DNA of 57,300 bases from Betaproteobacteria bacterium (GTDB lineage: Bacteria > Pseudomonadota > Gammaproteobacteria > Burkholderiales > CAIKXV01), in NCBI GenBank assembly GCA_947458265.1, contig CANGYF010000013.1, positions 1 to 57,300 of the forward strand. Reading direction: 5' to 3'. The number at the start of each line of letters is the position of its first letter. Within the stretch, counting starts at the first letter, position 1. The notes below the pieces were generated by a model. The model saw only the letters and a program-made list of their open reading frames with translations, did no database searches and was not told where the DNA came from. This document shows positions 8,133 through 21,649 of this stretch, in pieces. Made by a program: the position numbers and the translations under genes.

Positions 8133-9928
8133 CGAAGTTCTTCCGGGAAGTACTTGATCACGCAGCGGATCGGGTTGGGCGCTGCCTGGCCCAGGCCGCA
8201 GATCGAGGCGTCGGCCATCACCTGCGACAGTTCCTCGAGCAGCGGCGCGTCCCACTTTGGCTGCTGCAGGAGGTCGAGAGCCTTCGCGGTGCCGACACGG
8301 CACGGCGTGCACTGGCCGCAGGACTCTTCCTTGAAGAATGCCAGCAGGTTGCGCGCGGCGTCCGCCGCACGGTCCTTGTCGGACAGCACCACCACCGCGG
8401 CCGAGCCGATGAAGCAGCCGTACGCATGCAGGGTATCGAAATCGAGCGGCACGTCGCCCAGCGATGCCGGCAGGATGCCGCCGGAGGCGCCACCCGGCAG
8501 GTAGCCGTAGAACCGGTGCCCCGGCAGCATGCCGCCGCAGTACTCGTCGATCAGTTCGCGCACGGTGATGCCGGCAGGGGCAAGATGCACGCCGGGCTTC
8601 TTTACCCGTCCCGACACCGAGAACGAACGCAGGCCCTTGCGCTCATGGCGGCCCTGGCCAGCGAACCAGTCGGCGCCCTTCTCGACGATGTCGCGCACCC
8701 AGTAGAGGGTTTCCATGTTGTGTTCGAGCGTCGGCCGGCCGAACAGGCCGACCTGCGCGACATAGGGCGGACGCAGCCGGGGCATGCCGCGCTTGCCTTC
8801 GATCGACTCGATCATCGCGGACTCTTCGCCGCAGATGTAGGCCCCGGCCCCCCGCCGCAGGTGTATCGGCGGCAGGCCCCAGGGCGGGTCGGCCTTGAGC
8901 TTCGCAAGTTCCCGCTCCAGCATCTCGCGGATGCCGTGGTATTCGTCGCGCAGGTAGATCCAGATGCCGCCGACGCCGCAGGCAGCGGCCGCGATCAGCA
9001 TCCCCTCGAGGAAACGGTGCGGGTCGCGCTCGAGGTACCAGCGGTCCTTGAACGTGCCTGGCTCGCCCTCGTCGATGTTGATGGCCATCAGACGAGGGGC
9101 CGGCTCGGCGCGCACGATGCGCCATTTGCGTCCGGCCGGGAAGCCGGCGCCACCCAGCCCGCGCAGCCCTGAATCTTCCATGACCTTGATCACCGACTCG
9201 ACATCGCGCGCACCGCTGACGCATTCGGTGAACAGCCGGTAGCCGCCGGCGGCACGGTAGGCGTCGTAGTCGATGACCGCGGGTGCCGGGCAGCGCACCG
9301 CATTGGCACGGATGGCCTTGTGCACCGACTCTGCGGTGGCGTGGCCGATCGGGTTCTGGTGCACCACGGCGGCCGGCGCGACCTCGCATCGCCCGAGGCA
9401 GGGCGCGTGCAGCACCCTCACCTCACGGCTGACGGTCTTCTTCAGGTTCTCGATCAGCCGCTTCGACCCGGCCAGCTCGCAGCTGATGGAGTCGCAGACC
9501 CGGACGGTCAGCCGCGGCGGCGCATCCGCGCCCTCCTTCACCACGTCGAAGTGGTGGTAGAAGGTCGCGACCTCGTACACCTCGGCCGGTGCCATCCGCA
9601 TCTCGGCGGCGAGCGCCACCAGGTGCGGCGCGGACAGGTGTCCGTAGCGATCCTGGATCAGGTGCAGGTGCTCGATCAGCAGGTCGCGGTCGCGCGGCGC
9701 GCTGCCGAGCAGTTCACGCACCTCCTGCAGCGCCTGCGGATCGACTGCACGGCCCTTCGGCCGATGACCGCGTCCACCGCGGAAGCTGATCGGCCGGACC
9801 TCCGCCGCCTTGCCACCGGCACCACCCGCATCGCTGCGGGTGGCATTGCCCTTGCCGGCATCCGGGGAGGAGGCGCCGGGGGCGCCTTCGGTCGACTGGC
9901 TGGCAGCGCCTACGTCCTTCTCCTGCAT
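8129..9928 (-). CDS. Formate dehydrogenase NADH-forming subunit, fused NuoE-like (gamma) and NuoF-like (beta) domains
   Basis: A 599-residue fusion. Residues 1-55 are a low-complexity Gly/Ala/Ser linker. Residues 60-210 are NuoE/FdsG-like, a thioredoxin-fold 2Fe-2S domain with Cys 145, 150, 177 and 181. Residues 225-599 are NuoF/FdsB-like, with the FMN/NAD-binding GLRGLGGAGFPAG (from about 254) and a 4Fe-4S site at Cys 537, 540, 543 and 577. It takes electrons from the alpha subunit and reduces NAD+. I chose the ATG at 9928 with AGGGG just upstream over an in-frame TTG at 9949. It sits 39 bases after sucD and is coupled to fdsA by a 4-base overlap. The fusion resembles the two-subunit Fdh1 of methylotrophs rather than the separate fdsG and fdsB of Cupriavidus. 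Confidence 0.94.
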   Translation of the reverse strand: MQEKDVGAASQSTEGAPGASSPDAGKGNATRSDAGGAGGKAAEVRPISFRGGRGHRPKGRAVDPQALQEVRELLGSAPRDRDLLIEHLHLIQDRYGHLSAPHLVALAAEMRMAPAEVYEVATFYHHFDVVKEGADAPPRLTVRVCDSISCELAGSKRLIENLKKTVSREVRVLHAPCLGRCEVAPAAVVHQNPIGHATAESVHKAIRANAVRCPAPAVIDYDAYRAAGGYRLFTECVSGARDVESVIKVMEDSGLRGLGGAGFPAGRKWRIVRAEPAPRLMAINIDEGEPGTFKDRWYLERDPHRFLEGMLIAAAACGVGGIWIYLRDEYHGIREMLERELAKLKADPPWGLPPIHLRRGAGAYICGEESAMIESIEGKRGMPRLRPPYVAQVGLFGRPTLEHNMETLYWVRDIVEKGADWFAGQGRHERKGLRSFSVSGRVKKPGVHLAPAGITVRELIDEYCGGMLPGHRFYGYLPGGASGGILPASLGDVPLDFDTLHAYGCFIGSAAVVVLSDKDRAADAARNLLAFFKEESCGQCTPCRVGTAKALDLLQQPKWDAPLLEELSQVMADASICGLGQAAPNPIRCVIKYFPEELR

Positions 9929-9967
9929 GTGAACCCCTGTCTGTCGCAACCGCGGTGATGCGTGAAC

Positions 9968-10849
9968 TCAGATGACCGACTTCAGGAGCTTCCCCATCTC
10001 CGACGGGTTGCGGGTCACCTTGATGCCGCACTCTTCCATGATGGCGAGCTTTTCCTGCGCCGTGCCCTTGCCGCCGGAGATGATCGCGCCGGCATGGCCC
10101 ATGCGCTTGCCGGGAGGTGCAGTGACCCCGGCGATGAAGCCGATCACCGGCTTCTTCATGTTGGCCTTGATCCACTGCGCGCACTCTTCCTCGTCCGAGC
10201 CGCCGATCTCGCCCACCATGATCACGGCATCGGTCTCGGGGTCGTCGTTGAACAGGCGCATCACGTCGATGTGCTTCATGCCATTGACCGGGTCGCCGCC
10301 GATGCCGACGCAGCTCGACTGGCCGATGCCGAGCTCGGCCAGTTGCCCGACCGCCTCGTAGGTCAGCGTGCCCGAGCGCGAAACGACGCCGACGCGACCC
10401 TTCTTGTGGATATGGCCGGGCATGATGCCGATCTTGATCTCGTCGGGCGTGATCACGCCCGGGCAGTTCGGCCCGACCAGCAGCGTCTTCTTGCCCTGCT
10501 TGCGCATGCGGTCGCGGACCACGATCATGTCGCGCACCGGGATGCCCTCGGTGATGCAGATCACGAGGTCGAGGTCGGCGTCGACCGCTTCCCAGATCGC
10601 CTCGGCGGCGAACGGCGGCGGCACGTAGACCACGCTCACGTTGGCCCCGGTCTGCGCCTTCGCGTCCTTCACGGTGCCGAAGATCGGGATGCCTTCGTAC
10701 TTCTCGCCGGCCTTCTTCGGGTTCACCCCGGCCACGTAGCAGTTGGCGCCGTTGGCGTATTCCTTGCCCATCTTGGTGTGGAACTGGCCGGTCTTGCCGG
10801 TGATGCCCTGGGTCATCACGCGGGTGTTCTTGTCGATCAGGATGCTCAT
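9968..10849 (-). CDS. sucD: Succinyl-CoA ligase subunit alpha
   Basis: Binds CoA and carries the phosphohistidine of succinyl-CoA synthetase, the substrate-level phosphorylation step of the TCA cycle. The 293 residues match the usual ~290. The Rossmann CoA-binding domain begins with QGITGKTG (14-21). The active-site histidine is His 252 in the segment [15 protein letters not shown]. Eleven bases separate it from sucC, and 39 bases separate it from the formate dehydrogenase gene, so all four probably form one transcript. The paralogous malate-CoA ligase of serine-cycle methylotrophs was considered, but the partner beta subunit looks like a standard SucC. Confidence 0.95.
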   Translation of the reverse strand: MSILIDKNTRVMTQGITGKTGQFHTKMGKEYANGANCYVAGVNPKKAGEKYEGIPIFGTVKDAKAQTGANVSVVYVPPPFAAEAIWEAVDADLDLVICITEGIPVRDMIVVRDRMRKQGKKTLLVGPNCPGVITPDEIKIGIMPGHIHKKGRVGVVSRSGTLTYEAVGQLAELGIGQSSCVGIGGDPVNGMKHIDVMRLFNDDPETDAVIMVGEIGGSDEEECAQWIKANMKKPVIGFIAGVTAPPGKRMGHAGAIISGGKGTAQEKLAIMEECGIKVTRNPSEMGKLLKSVI

Positions 10850-10860
10850 CGGAAGGTCCC

Positions 10861-12039
<1,179 letters not shown>

Positions 12040-12439
12040 CTGGATTGGCCCTGTTGTTGCCCGACGGATGCCCGACGGGCGGAGCGTGCGGAGCGGAGAA
12101 GGCTGCGGGCGCACCGGCCCGGGCGGACAATCTAAGTGAGCGCCCCGGAGACAGCCTTGACCGTGGTCAAGCGGCACCTGGCAGGCAGGCCGAGGGAAGG
12201 TGCCCCCGCCCGCCTGTGCCGACCCGGTCGGGCGTTCGGCAAGGCGCCAGCCCCCGATTGTACGGCCGCCAGCGTCCGAGGACACGGCGCGCTGCAGCGC
12301 GGCATCGGATCCTCCATGCCGCCGGCCTGAACGGGGGGATGCACAACAGTCGTCCCTGCCACCGCCCGGCCTCGTGCATTGCAGTAGATTAGGGCGGATA
12401 TTCGTGTATCTCCCTCGCGCCCGCGTACCGACCCAGCCC
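12040..12439. other. Long divergent intergenic region between sucC and the RND efflux operon
   Basis: Four hundred bases with no convincing gene; all open frames here are short and compositionally like shadow frames. It holds the predicted sucC promoter and box at 12122-12171. The plus-strand promoter for the efflux genes should lie in the right half; the least GC-rich stretch is near 12384-12415, but I could not assign hexamers. Confidence 0.7.
12122..12171 (-). promoter_or_regulatory. Predicted sucCD-formate dehydrogenase promoter with FNR/CRP-type box
   Basis: CTTGACCGTGGTCAAG at 12156-12171 is a seven-base inverted repeat with a two-base centre and fits TTGA-N6-TCAA. On the minus strand TAGATT (12134-12129) is a plausible -10. 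Counting +1 at about 12122 puts the box centre at -41.5, the class II activator position. There is no good -35, as expected for an activator-dependent promoter. The same box and geometry occur before fhs. Confidence 0.5.
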
Positions 12440-13924
12440 ATGTCCGAATCCGATCCCGCAGTCCGTCCGGAAATGGCAGACCGCCGTTCCGCCACCGCGC
12501 CTGGAGGCACGGCCGCCGCGCCGCGCCGAAGACGCTGGCTCGGCTGGGCGGTGCTCGGCGTCGTGCTGTGCGGGGCTGCAGCCACCGTCTGGCTGGCCGT
12601 GGAACGCAGCCGCAGTGCCGCCGCCACGGCGGTGAAGGGTCCGGCGAAGGCCGCAGGTGCCGAGAAGGCTGCGGGCGCGGACAAGGGCAGTGCAGACGGC
12701 AAGTCGGCGGCGCCAGCCGAAGGGCGGCGCGACAGCGCCGGCAGGAAGGGCGGCGGGGGTCCGCCCGCGGTGGTGGGCGTGCGCCAGGTGCGGGTCGGTC
12801 CGATGGAGATCGTGCAGGCCGGGCTGGGCACGGTCACCCCGCGCAACACCGTGGTCGTACGCTCGCGCGTTGACGGTCCGCTGCGGCGCGTGCTGTTCCG
12901 CGAGGGCGAGATGGTCAAGGCTGGGCAGTTGCTGGCCGAGATCGACCCGGCACCGTACGAGGTCGCACTGCAGCAGGCCACCGGCGCGCTGGCGCGCGAC
13001 GAGGCGCTGCTGCGCAATGCACGGGTCGACCTGGAACGGTTCCGCACCCTGCTCGCCCAGGACTCGATCGCCCGGCAGCAGGTCGACACCCAGGAGGCGC
13101 TGGTCCGGCAATACGAAGGCACGCTGCTCGCCAACCGGGCGCAGGTCGACAATGCAAAGCTGCAGCTGTCGTACACCCGGATCACGGCACCGATCGGCGG
13201 CCGCGCCGGCCTGCGCCTGGTCGACGCCGGCAACCTGATCCGCGCCGGCGACACCACCGGGCTGGTCACCCTCGCGCAGATCGCGCCGATCACGGTGGTG
13301 TTCCCGATCCCGGAGGATGCCCTGCCGCCGGTGCTGGCACAGCTCAAGGCGGGCGCGCGCCTGCGCGTCGAGGCGTGGGACCGCTCCAACCTGAACCGGC
13401 TGGCGACCGGCGTGCTGCTGACCGCGGACAACCAGATCGACACCCAGACCGGCACCGTCCGGCTGAAGGCGCAGTTCGCCAACGCCGACGGGGCCCTGTT
13501 CCCGAACCAGTTCGTCAACGTGCGGCTCAAGCTCGACAGGATCGAGGATGCGATCCTGGTGCCACCGGCGGCGATCCAGCGCGGTCGCGAGGGCACGTTC
13601 GTCTATGCAGTGGACGAGGAGAACCGGGTACGGGTGGTGCCGGTGAAGCCGGGCCCCTCGACGCCGGAACAGGTAGCCGTCGAGGGAGAACTGGCCGCCG
13701 GCACCCAGGTGGTGATCGATGGCGCCGACCGGCTGCGTCCGGGCATGCGGGTCGAGGTCGCCGACCGCTCCGCCCAGGGCAAGGGCGGCCAGCGGCGGCG
13801 CGATGGCGCGAAGAAAGGCGATGCGCCGGCGGGCGGCGCTCCGGCCGCCGAGGTGCCGGCCGGCGCAGCACCCGGCAGCGCGCCGTCAGGCGCACCCGCG
13901 GCCGGCGCCGGCGCCGCCCGGTGA
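12440..13924 (+). CDS. mdtA: RND efflux periplasmic adaptor (MdtA-like membrane fusion protein)
   Basis: Periplasmic adaptor linking the inner-membrane RND pumps to the outer-membrane channel. The 494 residues comprise a short cytoplasmic tail, one membrane anchor (about 32-52, after RRRR), a Lys/Ala/Gly-rich linker, then the biotinyl-lipoyl, coiled-coil hairpin and beta-barrel domains of the HlyD/AcrA fold. Visible family blocks include [25 protein letters not shown] and the adaptor signature [15 protein letters not shown]. The last 60 residues are a low-complexity Ala/Gly/Pro tail not needed for the fold. ATG at 12440. It overlaps the next gene by four bases (GTGA) in an mdtABC-oprM-like operon. 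Substrates are unknown; MdtABC pumps export bile salts, beta-lactams and siderophores elsewhere. Confidence 0.92.
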   Translation: MSESDPAVRPEMADRRSATAPGGTAAAPRRRRWLGWAVLGVVLCGAAATVWLAVERSRSAAATAVKGPAKAAGAEKAAGADKGSADGKSAAPAEGRRDSAGRKGGGGPPAVVGVRQVRVGPMEIVQAGLGTVTPRNTVVVRSRVDGPLRRVLFREGEMVKAGQLLAEIDPAPYEVALQQATGALARDEALLRNARVDLERFRTLLAQDSIARQQVDTQEALVRQYEGTLLANRAQVDNAKLQLSYTRITAPIGGRAGLRLVDAGNLIRAGDTTGLVTLAQIAPITVVFPIPEDALPPVLAQLKAGARLRVEAWDRSNLNRLATGVLLTADNQIDTQTGTVRLKAQFANADGALFPNQFVNVRLKLDRIEDAILVPPAAIQRGREGTFVYAVDEENRVRVVPVKPGPSTPEQVAVEGELAAGTQVVIDGADRLRPGMRVEVADRSAQGKGGQRRRDGAKKGDAPAGGAPAAEVPAGAAPGSAPSGAPAAGAGAAR

Positions 13925-16900
13925 ACCCATCGCGGCTGTTCATCCAGCGTCCGGTCGCGACCTCGCTCGCGATGCTGGCGATCCTGCTGTCCGGGCTGCT
14001 CGCCTGGCGGCTGCTGCCGCTGTCGGCCCTGCCCCAGGTCGACTATCCGACGATCCAGGTGGTCACGCTGTATCCGGGGGCCAGCCCCGACATCGTCGCC
14101 TCGGTGATCACCGCGCCGCTGGAGCGCCAGTTCGGGCAGATGCCCGGCCTGGACGAGATGTCGTCGAGCAGTTCCGGCGGCGCCTCGGTCATCACTTTGC
14201 GCTTCTCGCTCGGCCTGGAGCTTTCCATCGGCGAGCAGCAGGTGCAGGCGGCGATCAATGCCGCGTCCAACCTGCTGCCGCAGGACCTGCCCGCGCCGCC
14301 GATCTACAACAAGGTCAACCCGGCGGACACGCCGATCCTGACCCTGGCGGTGACCTCGCCGACGCTGCCGCTGCCGCGGGTGCGCGACCTGATCGAGACG
14401 CGCATTGCCCAGCGCATCGCGCAGGTGCCGGGCGTGGGCCTGGTGTCGATCGCCGGCGGGCAACGGCCTGCGGTGCGCGTGCGCCTGAACCCGGCCGCGC
14501 TCGCCGCCTACGGCCTGAACCTGGACGACGTGCGCACCGCGATCGCCGCGTGGAACGTGAACCAGCCGAAGGGCAGCTTCGACGGTCCGCTGGAAGCGTC
14601 GACGATCGACGCCAACGACCAGCTGCGCAGCGCCGACGAGTATCGCAACCTCACCCTCGCCTTCCGCAACGGCGCGCCGGTGCGCCTGCGCGAGGTCGCC
14701 GAGGTGGTCGACGGCGCGGAGAACAGCCGCCTGGCGGCCTGGAGCGGCTCGACGCCGGCGATCATCCTGTCCGTGCAGCGCCAGCCCGGTGCGAACGTGA
14801 TCCAGGTGGTCGACGCAGTGAAGGCGATGCTGCCGCAGGTCAGCGCAGGGCTGCCGGGGGCGGTCGAGGTGACGGTACTGACCGACCGCACGGTCACCAT
14901 CCGGGCCGCGATCGCCGACACCGAGTTCGAACTGATCCTGGCGATCGTGCTGGTGATCGTGGTGATCTTCCTGTTCCTGCGCAGCCTTCCGGCGACCCTG
15001 ATCCCGAGCCTGGCGGTGCCGCTGTCTCTGGTCGGAACCTTCGGGGTCATGTACCTCGCCGGATTCTCGATCAACAACCTCACGCTGATGGCGCTGACCA
15101 TCGCCACCGGCTTCGTGGTCGACGATGCGATCGTGATGATCGAGAACATCGCGCGCCATGTGGAGGAAGGCAAGTCGCCGATGGAGGCGGCACTGATCGG
15201 CGCCGGCGAGATCGGCTTCACCATCATCTCGCTCACCTTCTCGCTGATCGCGGTGCTGATCCCGCTGCTGTTCATGGGCGACGTGGTCGGCCGCCTGTTC
15301 CGCGAGTTCGCGATCACCCTGGCCGTCGCGATCCTGATCTCTGCCGTGGTCTCGCTCACGCTGACGCCCATGATGTGCGCCCGGCTGCTCAAGGAAAAGG
15401 CCGGGCAGGCACCGGGCAGGCTGTTCCGGGCGAGCGAACGGTTCCTGGATGCCATCGTCGCCAGCTATGGAAGGGCACTGACCCGCGTGCTGGAACACCA
15501 GGCGCTGACCCTGCTGGTGGCCGCGATCACGCTCGTGCTCACGGTGCTGCTATGGATCGCGGTGCCGAAAGGCTTCTTCCCGGCGCAGGACACCGGACTG
15601 CTGCAGGGAATCACCGAGGCACCTGCGTCGGTCTCGTTCCAGGCGATGTCCGAACGATCGCAGCGGCTGGCCGCGGTGATCGAGAAGGATCCGGCGGTGG
15701 CCAGCCTGACCAGCTTCATCGGCGTGGACGGCACCAATGCCACGCTCAACACCGGGCGCATGCTGATCAATCTGAAGCCGCTCGAGGAGCGCGGCGAGCG
15801 CGCGCCGGCGGTGATGGCGAGGCTGCTGGAGCGCGCGCGCGAGGTCGACGGCCTCGCGCTGTCGCTGCAGCCGGTGCAGGACCTGTCCATCGAGGACCGT
15901 ATCAGCAAGGCTCCGTACCAGTTCACGCTGCAGGACAGCGATCCGGCCCGGGTCGCCGAATGGGTTCCGAAGCTCACCGAACGGCTGCGCGCCCTGCCGC
16001 AGCTCGCCTCGGTGGGCAACGACCTGCAGGACGGTGGCCTGCAGGCGTATGTCGACATCGACCGCGACACCGCCGGACGGCTCGGCATCTCGGTGCAGCA
16101 GGTCGGCAACGCGCTCTACAACGCGTTCGGGCAGCGGCTGGTCTCGACCATCTTCACCCAGTCCAACCAGTACCGGGTGGTGCTCGAGGTCGATCCGGCG
16201 CTGGCGCGCGGCCTGCGCGGCATCGACGCGATCCACCTGGTTCAGCCCGGCGGCGGGACGCTGCCACTGTCGGCGATCGCGCGCGTGTACGAGCGACAGA
16301 CGCCGCTGGTCATCTCTCGTCTGTCGCAGTTCCCGTCCTCGACGATCTCGTTCGCGGTCGCACCTGGCCACTCGCTCGGTGAAGCGGTCGAGGCGATCCG
16401 GGCAGCGCAGACCGAACTCGGCCTGCCGGCCAGCATGACCAGCGCATTCCAGGGTGCGGCACGCGCCTTCGAGGCCTCGCTCTCGAACACCCTGCTGCTG
16501 GTGCTGGCGGCGATCGTCACGATGTACATCGTGCTCGGCGTGCTCTACGAGAGCTTCATCCATCCGGTGACCATCCTGTCGACGCTGCCCTCGGCGGCGA
16601 TCGGCGCGCTGGCCGCGCTGATCCTCGCCGGATCGGAGCTGTCGATCGTCGCCATCATCGGCGTGATCCTGCTGATCGGGATCGTCAAGAAGAACGCGAT
16701 CCTGATGATCGACTTCGCGCTCGACGCCGAGCGCCGGCATGGCATGGCGCCGCGCGAGGCGATCTACCAGGCCTGCCTGCTGCGCTTCCGGCCGATCATG
16801 ATGACCACCTTCGCGGCGCTGTTCGCCGCCCTGCCGCTGATGCTGGGCAGTGGCACCGGTTCCGAGCTGCGCAATCCGCTGGGCATCGTGCTGGTCGGCG

Positions 16901-17010
16901 GCCTGCTGGTGAGCCAGGTGCTCACGCTGTTCACCACGCCGGCGATCTACCTGGCGTTCGACCGGTTGTCGAACGGGCGCCGGCGCGGCGGCGCGGGTCA
17001 GCCGGCATGA
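13921..17010 (+). CDS. mdtB: RND efflux permease, MdtB-like
   Basis: Inner-membrane proton-driven drug/multidrug pump of 1029 residues, the standard HAE-1 length, with twelve membrane helices and two large periplasmic loops. The N-terminus ([19 protein letters not shown]) is typical of MdtB. The proton-relay aspartates in helix 4 lie at residues 401-402 ([12 protein letters not shown]), and the helix 10-11 segment [15 protein letters not shown] is intact. It starts at GTG 13921, overlapping the adaptor stop, and ends in an ATGA overlap with the second permease. Two different RND permeases in one operon suggest an MdtB2C-type heterotrimer. Confidence 0.93.
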   Translation: MNPSRLFIQRPVATSLAMLAILLSGLLAWRLLPLSALPQVDYPTIQVVTLYPGASPDIVASVITAPLERQFGQMPGLDEMSSSSSGGASVITLRFSLGLELSIGEQQVQAAINAASNLLPQDLPAPPIYNKVNPADTPILTLAVTSPTLPLPRVRDLIETRIAQRIAQVPGVGLVSIAGGQRPAVRVRLNPAALAAYGLNLDDVRTAIAAWNVNQPKGSFDGPLEASTIDANDQLRSADEYRNLTLAFRNGAPVRLREVAEVVDGAENSRLAAWSGSTPAIILSVQRQPGANVIQVVDAVKAMLPQVSAGLPGAVEVTVLTDRTVTIRAAIADTEFELILAIVLVIVVIFLFLRSLPATLIPSLAVPLSLVGTFGVMYLAGFSINNLTLMALTIATGFVVDDAIVMIENIARHVEEGKSPMEAALIGAGEIGFTIISLTFSLIAVLIPLLFMGDVVGRLFREFAITLAVAILISAVVSLTLTPMMCARLLKEKAGQAPGRLFRASERFLDAIVASYGRALTRVLEHQALTLLVAAITLVLTVLLWIAVPKGFFPAQDTGLLQGITEAPASVSFQAMSERSQRLAAVIEKDPAVASLTSFIGVDGTNATLNTGRMLINLKPLEERGERAPAVMARLLERAREVDGLALSLQPVQDLSIEDRISKAPYQFTLQDSDPARVAEWVPKLTERLRALPQLASVGNDLQDGGLQAYVDIDRDTAGRLGISVQQVGNALYNAFGQRLVSTIFTQSNQYRVVLEVDPALARGLRGIDAIHLVQPGGGTLPLSAIARVYERQTPLVISRLSQFPSSTISFAVAPGHSLGEAVEAIRAAQTELGLPASMTSAFQGAARAFEASLSNTLLLVLAAIVTMYIVLGVLYESFIHPVTILSTLPSAAIGALAALILAGSELSIVAIIGVILLIGIVKKNAILMIDFALDAERRHGMAPREAIYQACLLRFRPIMMTTFAALFAALPLMLGSGTGSELRNPLGIVLVGGLLVSQVLTLFTTPAIYLAFDRLSNGRRRGGAGQPA

Positions 17011-20000
17011 CGCCGCTCGGCTTCAACCTGAGCGCGACGTTCATCGCGCGCCCGATCGCCACCATCCTGCTGACGCTGGCGATCCTGCTCTCGGGCCTGG
17101 CGGCGTTCACCCAGCTGCCGGTGTCGCCGCTGCCGCAGGTCGACTTCCCGACCATCGTGGTCAACGCCTCGCTGCCCGGCGCGAGTCCGGAGACGATGGC
17201 CGCCACCGTCGCCACGCCGCTGGAACGTACGCTGGGCCGGATCGCCGGGGTGACCGAGATCACCTCGTCCAGTTCCCTCGGTTCGACCCGTATCGCCATC
17301 CAGTTCGACCTGTCGCGCGACATCCACGACGCCGGTAACGACGTGCAGGCGGGCATCAATGCCGCGCGCTCGCTGCTGCCCAGCGGCATGCCGAGCAACC
17401 CGACCTGGCGCAAGGTGAACCCGGCCGACGCACCGATCGTCATCCTCGCGCTGACCTCGCCGACGCTCTCGCGAGGGCAGATGTACGACGCCGCCTCGAC
17501 CGTACTCGCGCAACGGCTGGCGCAGGTCGATGGCGTCGGCCAGGTCACCGTCGGCGGCAGCGCGCTGCCGGCGGTGCGCATCGGGCTGAACCCGGATGCG
17601 CTGGCGCGCCAGGGCCTGGGCACCGAGGAGATCCGTGCCGCGATCGCAGCGGCCAACGCCAACCGCCCGAAGGGCTCGGTCGACGACGGCGAGCGCACCT
17701 GGCAGATCGGCGCGAACGACCAGGCGCGCAGCGCCGCAGATTACGTGCCGCTGATCGTCGGCTACCGCAACGGCAATCCGGTCCGGCTGGGCGACATCGC
17801 GAAGGTCGAGGACTCGGTGCAGGACCTGCGCAATGCCGGGCTGTCGAACGGCCGGCCGGCCGTGCTGCTGGTGGTCAACCGCCAGCCGAACGCGAACATC
17901 ATCGAGACCGTCGACCGGATCTACGCGCTGATGCCGCTGCTCAGGGCGTCGATACCCGACACCATCCAGCTCGATATCGTGCAGGACCGCACGCCGACGA
18001 TCCGGGCCTCGCTGCGCGAGGTGTGGCACACCCTGCTGATCGCGATCGGGCTGGTGATCGGCGTCACCTTCCTGTTCCTCGGCCAGTGGCGCTCGGCGCT
18101 GATCCCGGCGGTCGCGGTGCCGGTGTCGCTGGTGGGCACGCTGGCGGTCATGTACCTGTGCGGATTCTCGCTGAACAACCTGTCCCTGATGGCGCTGACG
18201 ATTGCCACCGGCTTCGTGGTGGACGACGCGATCATCGTGCTGGAGAACACCACGCGCCACATCGAGGAAGGCATGGCACCGATACGTGCGGCGCTCATAG
18301 GCGCCGGCGAAGTCGCCTTCACGGTGCTCTCGATGACCCTGTCGCTGATCGCGGTGTTCATCCCGATCCTGTTCATGGGCGGGCTGATCGGCCGCCTGTT
18401 CCGCGAGTTCGCGATCACGCTGTCGGCGGCGGTGCTGGTCTCGCTGGTAGTGTCGCTGACGGTCACGCCGATGATGTGCGCGCGCCTGCTGAAGGCCCGC
18501 CTGCTCGAGGGCGCTGGCGCGGGTGCCGGGCCGGCCCGGCGCAACCTTGTCGTGCGCGGCGCGGCTCGGGCCTGGCGCGGCGTGGCCGACGGCTACTCGG
18601 CGAGCCTGTCCTGGGTGCTCGACCATGCCTGGCTGATGCTGCTGATCCTGTTCGCGACGATCGGCCTCAACGTCTGGCTGTACACGGTCGTGCCCAAGGG
18701 CTTCTTCCCGCAGCAGGACTCCGGCCGGATGGCCGGTTCGCTGCGTGCGGACCAGAGCAGCTCGTTCCAGTCGATGCAGGGCAAGCTGGAGGCCTTCGTG
18801 GCGATCGTCGGCCAGGACCCGGCCGTCGAGAACGTGGTCGGCTTCACCGGCATGGGCGCGCGCAACACCGGCTTCCTGTTCATCACGCTCAAGCCGCTGT
18901 CCGAGCGCGGGCTCTCGACCGACCAGGTGATCGCGCGGCTGCGTCCGCAGCTGACCCAGGTGCCCGGCGCGCAGCTGTTCCTGTCCTCCGTGCAGGAACT
19001 GCGCGCTGGCGCGCGCGAGTCGAACGCACAGTTCCAGTACACCATCCTGGCAGAAGAGCTGTCGGTGCTGCGCACCTGGGAGCCGAGGCTGCGCAATGCG
19101 CTGGCAGAGTTGCCGGAACTGGCCGACGTCAACACCGACATCCAGGACCGGGGCGAGCAGACGACGATCACCTTCGACCGGGATGCGGCGGCACGGCTAG
19201 GGCTGGACATGCGGCGGATCAGCGCCTCGCTGAACAATGCGTTCGGCCAGCGGCAGGTGTCGATCATCTACAACCCGCTCAACCAGTACCGGGTGGTGAT
19301 GGAGGTGGAGCCGCGCTACTGGCAGAGCCCGGAGATCCTGCGCGACTTCAACTTCGTCACTGCCGACGGCCGCACGGTACCGCTCGCCCGGATCGCGAGC
19401 TTCGGCCAGACCAGCACGCCGCTGTCGATCTTCCACCAGGGCGGCTTCGCGGCGGCCACCACCTCGTTCAACCTGCCGCCCGGGGTATCGCTGTCCACTG
19501 CCCAGGCCGCGATCGAACGCACCTTCGCGCAGATCGGTGCACCGAGCAGCATCTACGGCGGCTTCCAGGGTACGGCCCGACTGTTCACCCAGTCGTTCGA
19601 CAGCCAACCGCTGCTGATCCTGGCCGCCTTCGTTGCGATGTATATCGTGCTCGGCATGCTCTACGAGAGCACGCTGCATCCGGTGACCATCCTGTCCACC
19701 CTGCCCTCGGCCGGCCTCGGTGCGCTGCTCGCGCTGATGATCGCGAAGAGCGACTTCAACCTGATCGCCATGATCGGCGTGCTGCTGCTGATCGGCATCG
19801 TGAAGAAGAACGCGATCATGATGGTCGACTTCGCGCTCGCGGCGGAACGCGACCACGGTGCCAGCCCGCGCGAGGCGATCGAACAGGCCTGCCGGCTGCG
19901 CCTGCGGCCGATCCTGATGACCACCCTGGCAGCGCTGTTCGGCGCCCTGCCGCTGGCGCTGGGCCAGGGCGACGGCGCCGAGCTGCGCCAGCCGCTGGGC

Positions 20001-20156
20001 ATCGCAATCGTCGGCGGCCTGCTGGTCAGCCAGGCGCTGACGCTCTACACCACGCCGGTCGTCTACCTGCACCTCGACCGGATGCGCCATTTCTTCATCC
20101 GCCGTCGCGCAAGCCGGCGCGGCGCCGGTACGCCGGACCGGGAGGTCCCAGCATGA
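17007..20156 (+). CDS. mdtC: RND efflux permease, MdtC-like
   Basis: Second inner-membrane RND pump protein (1049 residues), related to but clearly distinct from the preceding one. It shows the same architecture: N-terminal [15 protein letters not shown] helix, helix-4 proton-relay Asp pair at residues 406-407 ([12 protein letters not shown]), the loop [10 protein letters not shown], and C-terminal [15 protein letters not shown]. In MdtABC systems the MdtC-like subunit is the one that binds drug. ATG at 17007 overlaps the upstream stop by four bases and its own stop overlaps the outer-membrane gene, so the whole operon is translationally coupled. Confidence 0.93.
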   Translation: MTPLGFNLSATFIARPIATILLTLAILLSGLAAFTQLPVSPLPQVDFPTIVVNASLPGASPETMAATVATPLERTLGRIAGVTEITSSSSLGSTRIAIQFDLSRDIHDAGNDVQAGINAARSLLPSGMPSNPTWRKVNPADAPIVILALTSPTLSRGQMYDAASTVLAQRLAQVDGVGQVTVGGSALPAVRIGLNPDALARQGLGTEEIRAAIAAANANRPKGSVDDGERTWQIGANDQARSAADYVPLIVGYRNGNPVRLGDIAKVEDSVQDLRNAGLSNGRPAVLLVVNRQPNANIIETVDRIYALMPLLRASIPDTIQLDIVQDRTPTIRASLREVWHTLLIAIGLVIGVTFLFLGQWRSALIPAVAVPVSLVGTLAVMYLCGFSLNNLSLMALTIATGFVVDDAIIVLENTTRHIEEGMAPIRAALIGAGEVAFTVLSMTLSLIAVFIPILFMGGLIGRLFREFAITLSAAVLVSLVVSLTVTPMMCARLLKARLLEGAGAGAGPARRNLVVRGAARAWRGVADGYSASLSWVLDHAWLMLLILFATIGLNVWLYTVVPKGFFPQQDSGRMAGSLRADQSSSFQSMQGKLEAFVAIVGQDPAVENVVGFTGMGARNTGFLFITLKPLSERGLSTDQVIARLRPQLTQVPGAQLFLSSVQELRAGARESNAQFQYTILAEELSVLRTWEPRLRNALAELPELADVNTDIQDRGEQTTITFDRDAAARLGLDMRRISASLNNAFGQRQVSIIYNPLNQYRVVMEVEPRYWQSPEILRDFNFVTADGRTVPLARIASFGQTSTPLSIFHQGGFAAATTSFNLPPGVSLSTAQAAIERTFAQIGAPSSIYGGFQGTARLFTQSFDSQPLLILAAFVAMYIVLGMLYESTLHPVTILSTLPSAGLGALLALMIAKSDFNLIAMIGVLLLIGIVKKNAIMMVDFALAAERDHGASPREAIEQACRLRLRPILMTTLAALFGALPLALGQGDGAELRQPLGIAIVGGLLVSQALTLYTTPVVYLHLDRMRHFFIRRRASRRGAGTPDREVPA

Positions 20157-21649
20157 TGATCCCTGCCGCCGCTGCGCCATCCAACGGCGCCTTCGCCACG
20201 CCAGCACCGCCGGTGGCCGGCCGGCGCCTCGCACTCGTGCTGGTGCTGCTGCTCGGCGGCTGCATGGCCGTGGGCCCGGACTACCATCGTCCGGAAGCGC
20301 CGGTGTCCGCAGACTGGAAGCAGGGCGCCCTCTGGAAGCCCGCGACCCCGCAGGACCTGTCTCGCGGCGACGCCTGGTGGACTGCGTTCGGCGACGCCCG
20401 GCTCGATGCGCTGATCGCGGCGATCGAACCGTCGAACCAGAACATCCGTGCCGCAGAGGCGCAGTACCGGCAGGCGCTGGCACTGATCACGCAGGCGCGT
20501 GCCGGGCTGTTCCCGACCCTCACCGGTAACGTGCAGGCTACCCGCAGCCAGTCGCCGGCCATCACCAATGCACGCACCGGTACCACCACCACCGCCGGGC
20601 GCGCCACGGTGCAGGACGTCGGGATCAGCGCCAGCTGGGAGCTCGACCTGTGGGGTCGCATTGCGCGTACGCTGGAAGCGAACGAGGCCAGCGCACAGGC
20701 CAGCGCTGCCGACCTGGCCGCCGCCCGGCTGTCGGCCCGCGCGGCGCTGGCCCAGGCCTACTTCCAGCTGCGCGTGGCCGAACAGCGGGCGAGTCTGCTG
20801 GCCGATACGGTCGAGGCGAACCAGCGCGCACTGCAGATCGCGCAGAACCGCTACGCGGTCGGCGTCGTGCCGCGTGCCGACGTCATCCAGGCGCAGAGCC
20901 AGCTCGCCTCGGTGCAGGCGCAGCTGATCGACACCGAGGTGCCGCGCGCGCAGCTGCAGCATGCGATCGCGCTGCTGGTCGGCCGGCCGCCGGCAGCACT
21001 GTCCATACCCGCTGGCCCGCTGCCACCGCTGCCCTCGCAGGCGCCGCTGGCGCTCCCATCGACGCTGCTGGAGCGGCGCCCGGACATCGCCGCGGCCGAG
21101 CGCAGGGTCGCCGCGGCCAACGCTCAGATCGGGGTGGCAGCGGCCGCCTGGTTCCCCTCGCTCACGCTCTCGGGTGCCGCCGGGTTCCGGTCGACCGACC
21201 TGAGCAACTGGATCACGGCTCCGGTCCGCTACTGGTCGCTCGGGCCTTCGCTCGCGCTGACGCTGTTCGATGCCGGACGCCGGCGCGGGGTCGTCGACCA
21301 GAACACCGCGATCTACGAGCAGCGCGTGGCGCAGTACCGGCAGACCGTACTCGCCGCGCTGGTCGAGGTCGAGGACAACCTGGTGGCGCTGCGCGTGCTG
21401 TCCGACGAGGCGGCGGCACAGGCGCGTGCGGTCGACCTCGCGCGCCAGACGCTGCAGATCACGCTGAACCAGTACAAGGCAGGCCTGGTCGGGTTCAACA
21501 ACGTCGTGACCGCCCAGACCTCGCTGCTGTCGGCCGAGCAAGCCGCCCTGTCGGTGCTCGGGCGCCAGTTCGATGCCTCGGTGGTGCTGGTGCGGGCACT
21601 GGGTGGAGGCTGGTCCACCACCGAGCTACCGGTCGCGTCGGCGCCCTAG
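20153..21649 (+). CDS. Outer membrane efflux lipoprotein, OprM/NodT family
   Basis: TolC-like channel completing the tripartite pump. The 498-residue protein has a signal peptide ending in the lipobox LGGC (Cys 37), so it should be lipid-anchored in the outer membrane. It continues with the NodT-family opening [11 protein letters not shown] and the repeat WW-FGD-LD ([16 protein letters not shown]). Two outer membrane efflux repeats follow; the second begins around [19 protein letters not shown] and includes [12 protein letters not shown] 20153 (the next codon is also ATG) overlaps the stop of the permease, with GGGAGG upstream. Its TAG stop shares bases with the stop of the convergent Hsp70-like gene. 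Confidence 0.93.
   Translation: MMIPAAAAPSNGAFATPAPPVAGRRLALVLVLLLGGCMAVGPDYHRPEAPVSADWKQGALWKPATPQDLSRGDAWWTAFGDARLDALIAAIEPSNQNIRAAEAQYRQALALITQARAGLFPTLTGNVQATRSQSPAITNARTGTTTTAGRATVQDVGISASWELDLWGRIARTLEANEASAQASAADLAAARLSARAALAQAYFQLRVAEQRASLLADTVEANQRALQIAQNRYAVGVVPRADVIQAQSQLASVQAQLIDTEVPRAQLQHAIALLVGRPPAALSIPAGPLPPLPSQAPLALPSTLLERRPDIAAAERRVAAANAQIGVAAAAWFPSLTLSGAAGFRSTDLSNWITAPVRYWSLGPSLALTLFDAGRRRGVVDQNTAIYEQRVAQYRQTVLAALVEVEDNLVALRVLSDEAAAQARAVDLARQTLQITLNQYKAGLVGFNNVVTAQTSLLSAEQAALSVLGRQFDASVVLVRALGGGWSTTELPVASAP

Noticed and set aside
12440..13924. Low-complexity Ala/Gly/Pro tail of the efflux adaptor as a separate repeat element
   Set aside because: It is ordinary compositional bias of a high-GC genome with no repeat unit.
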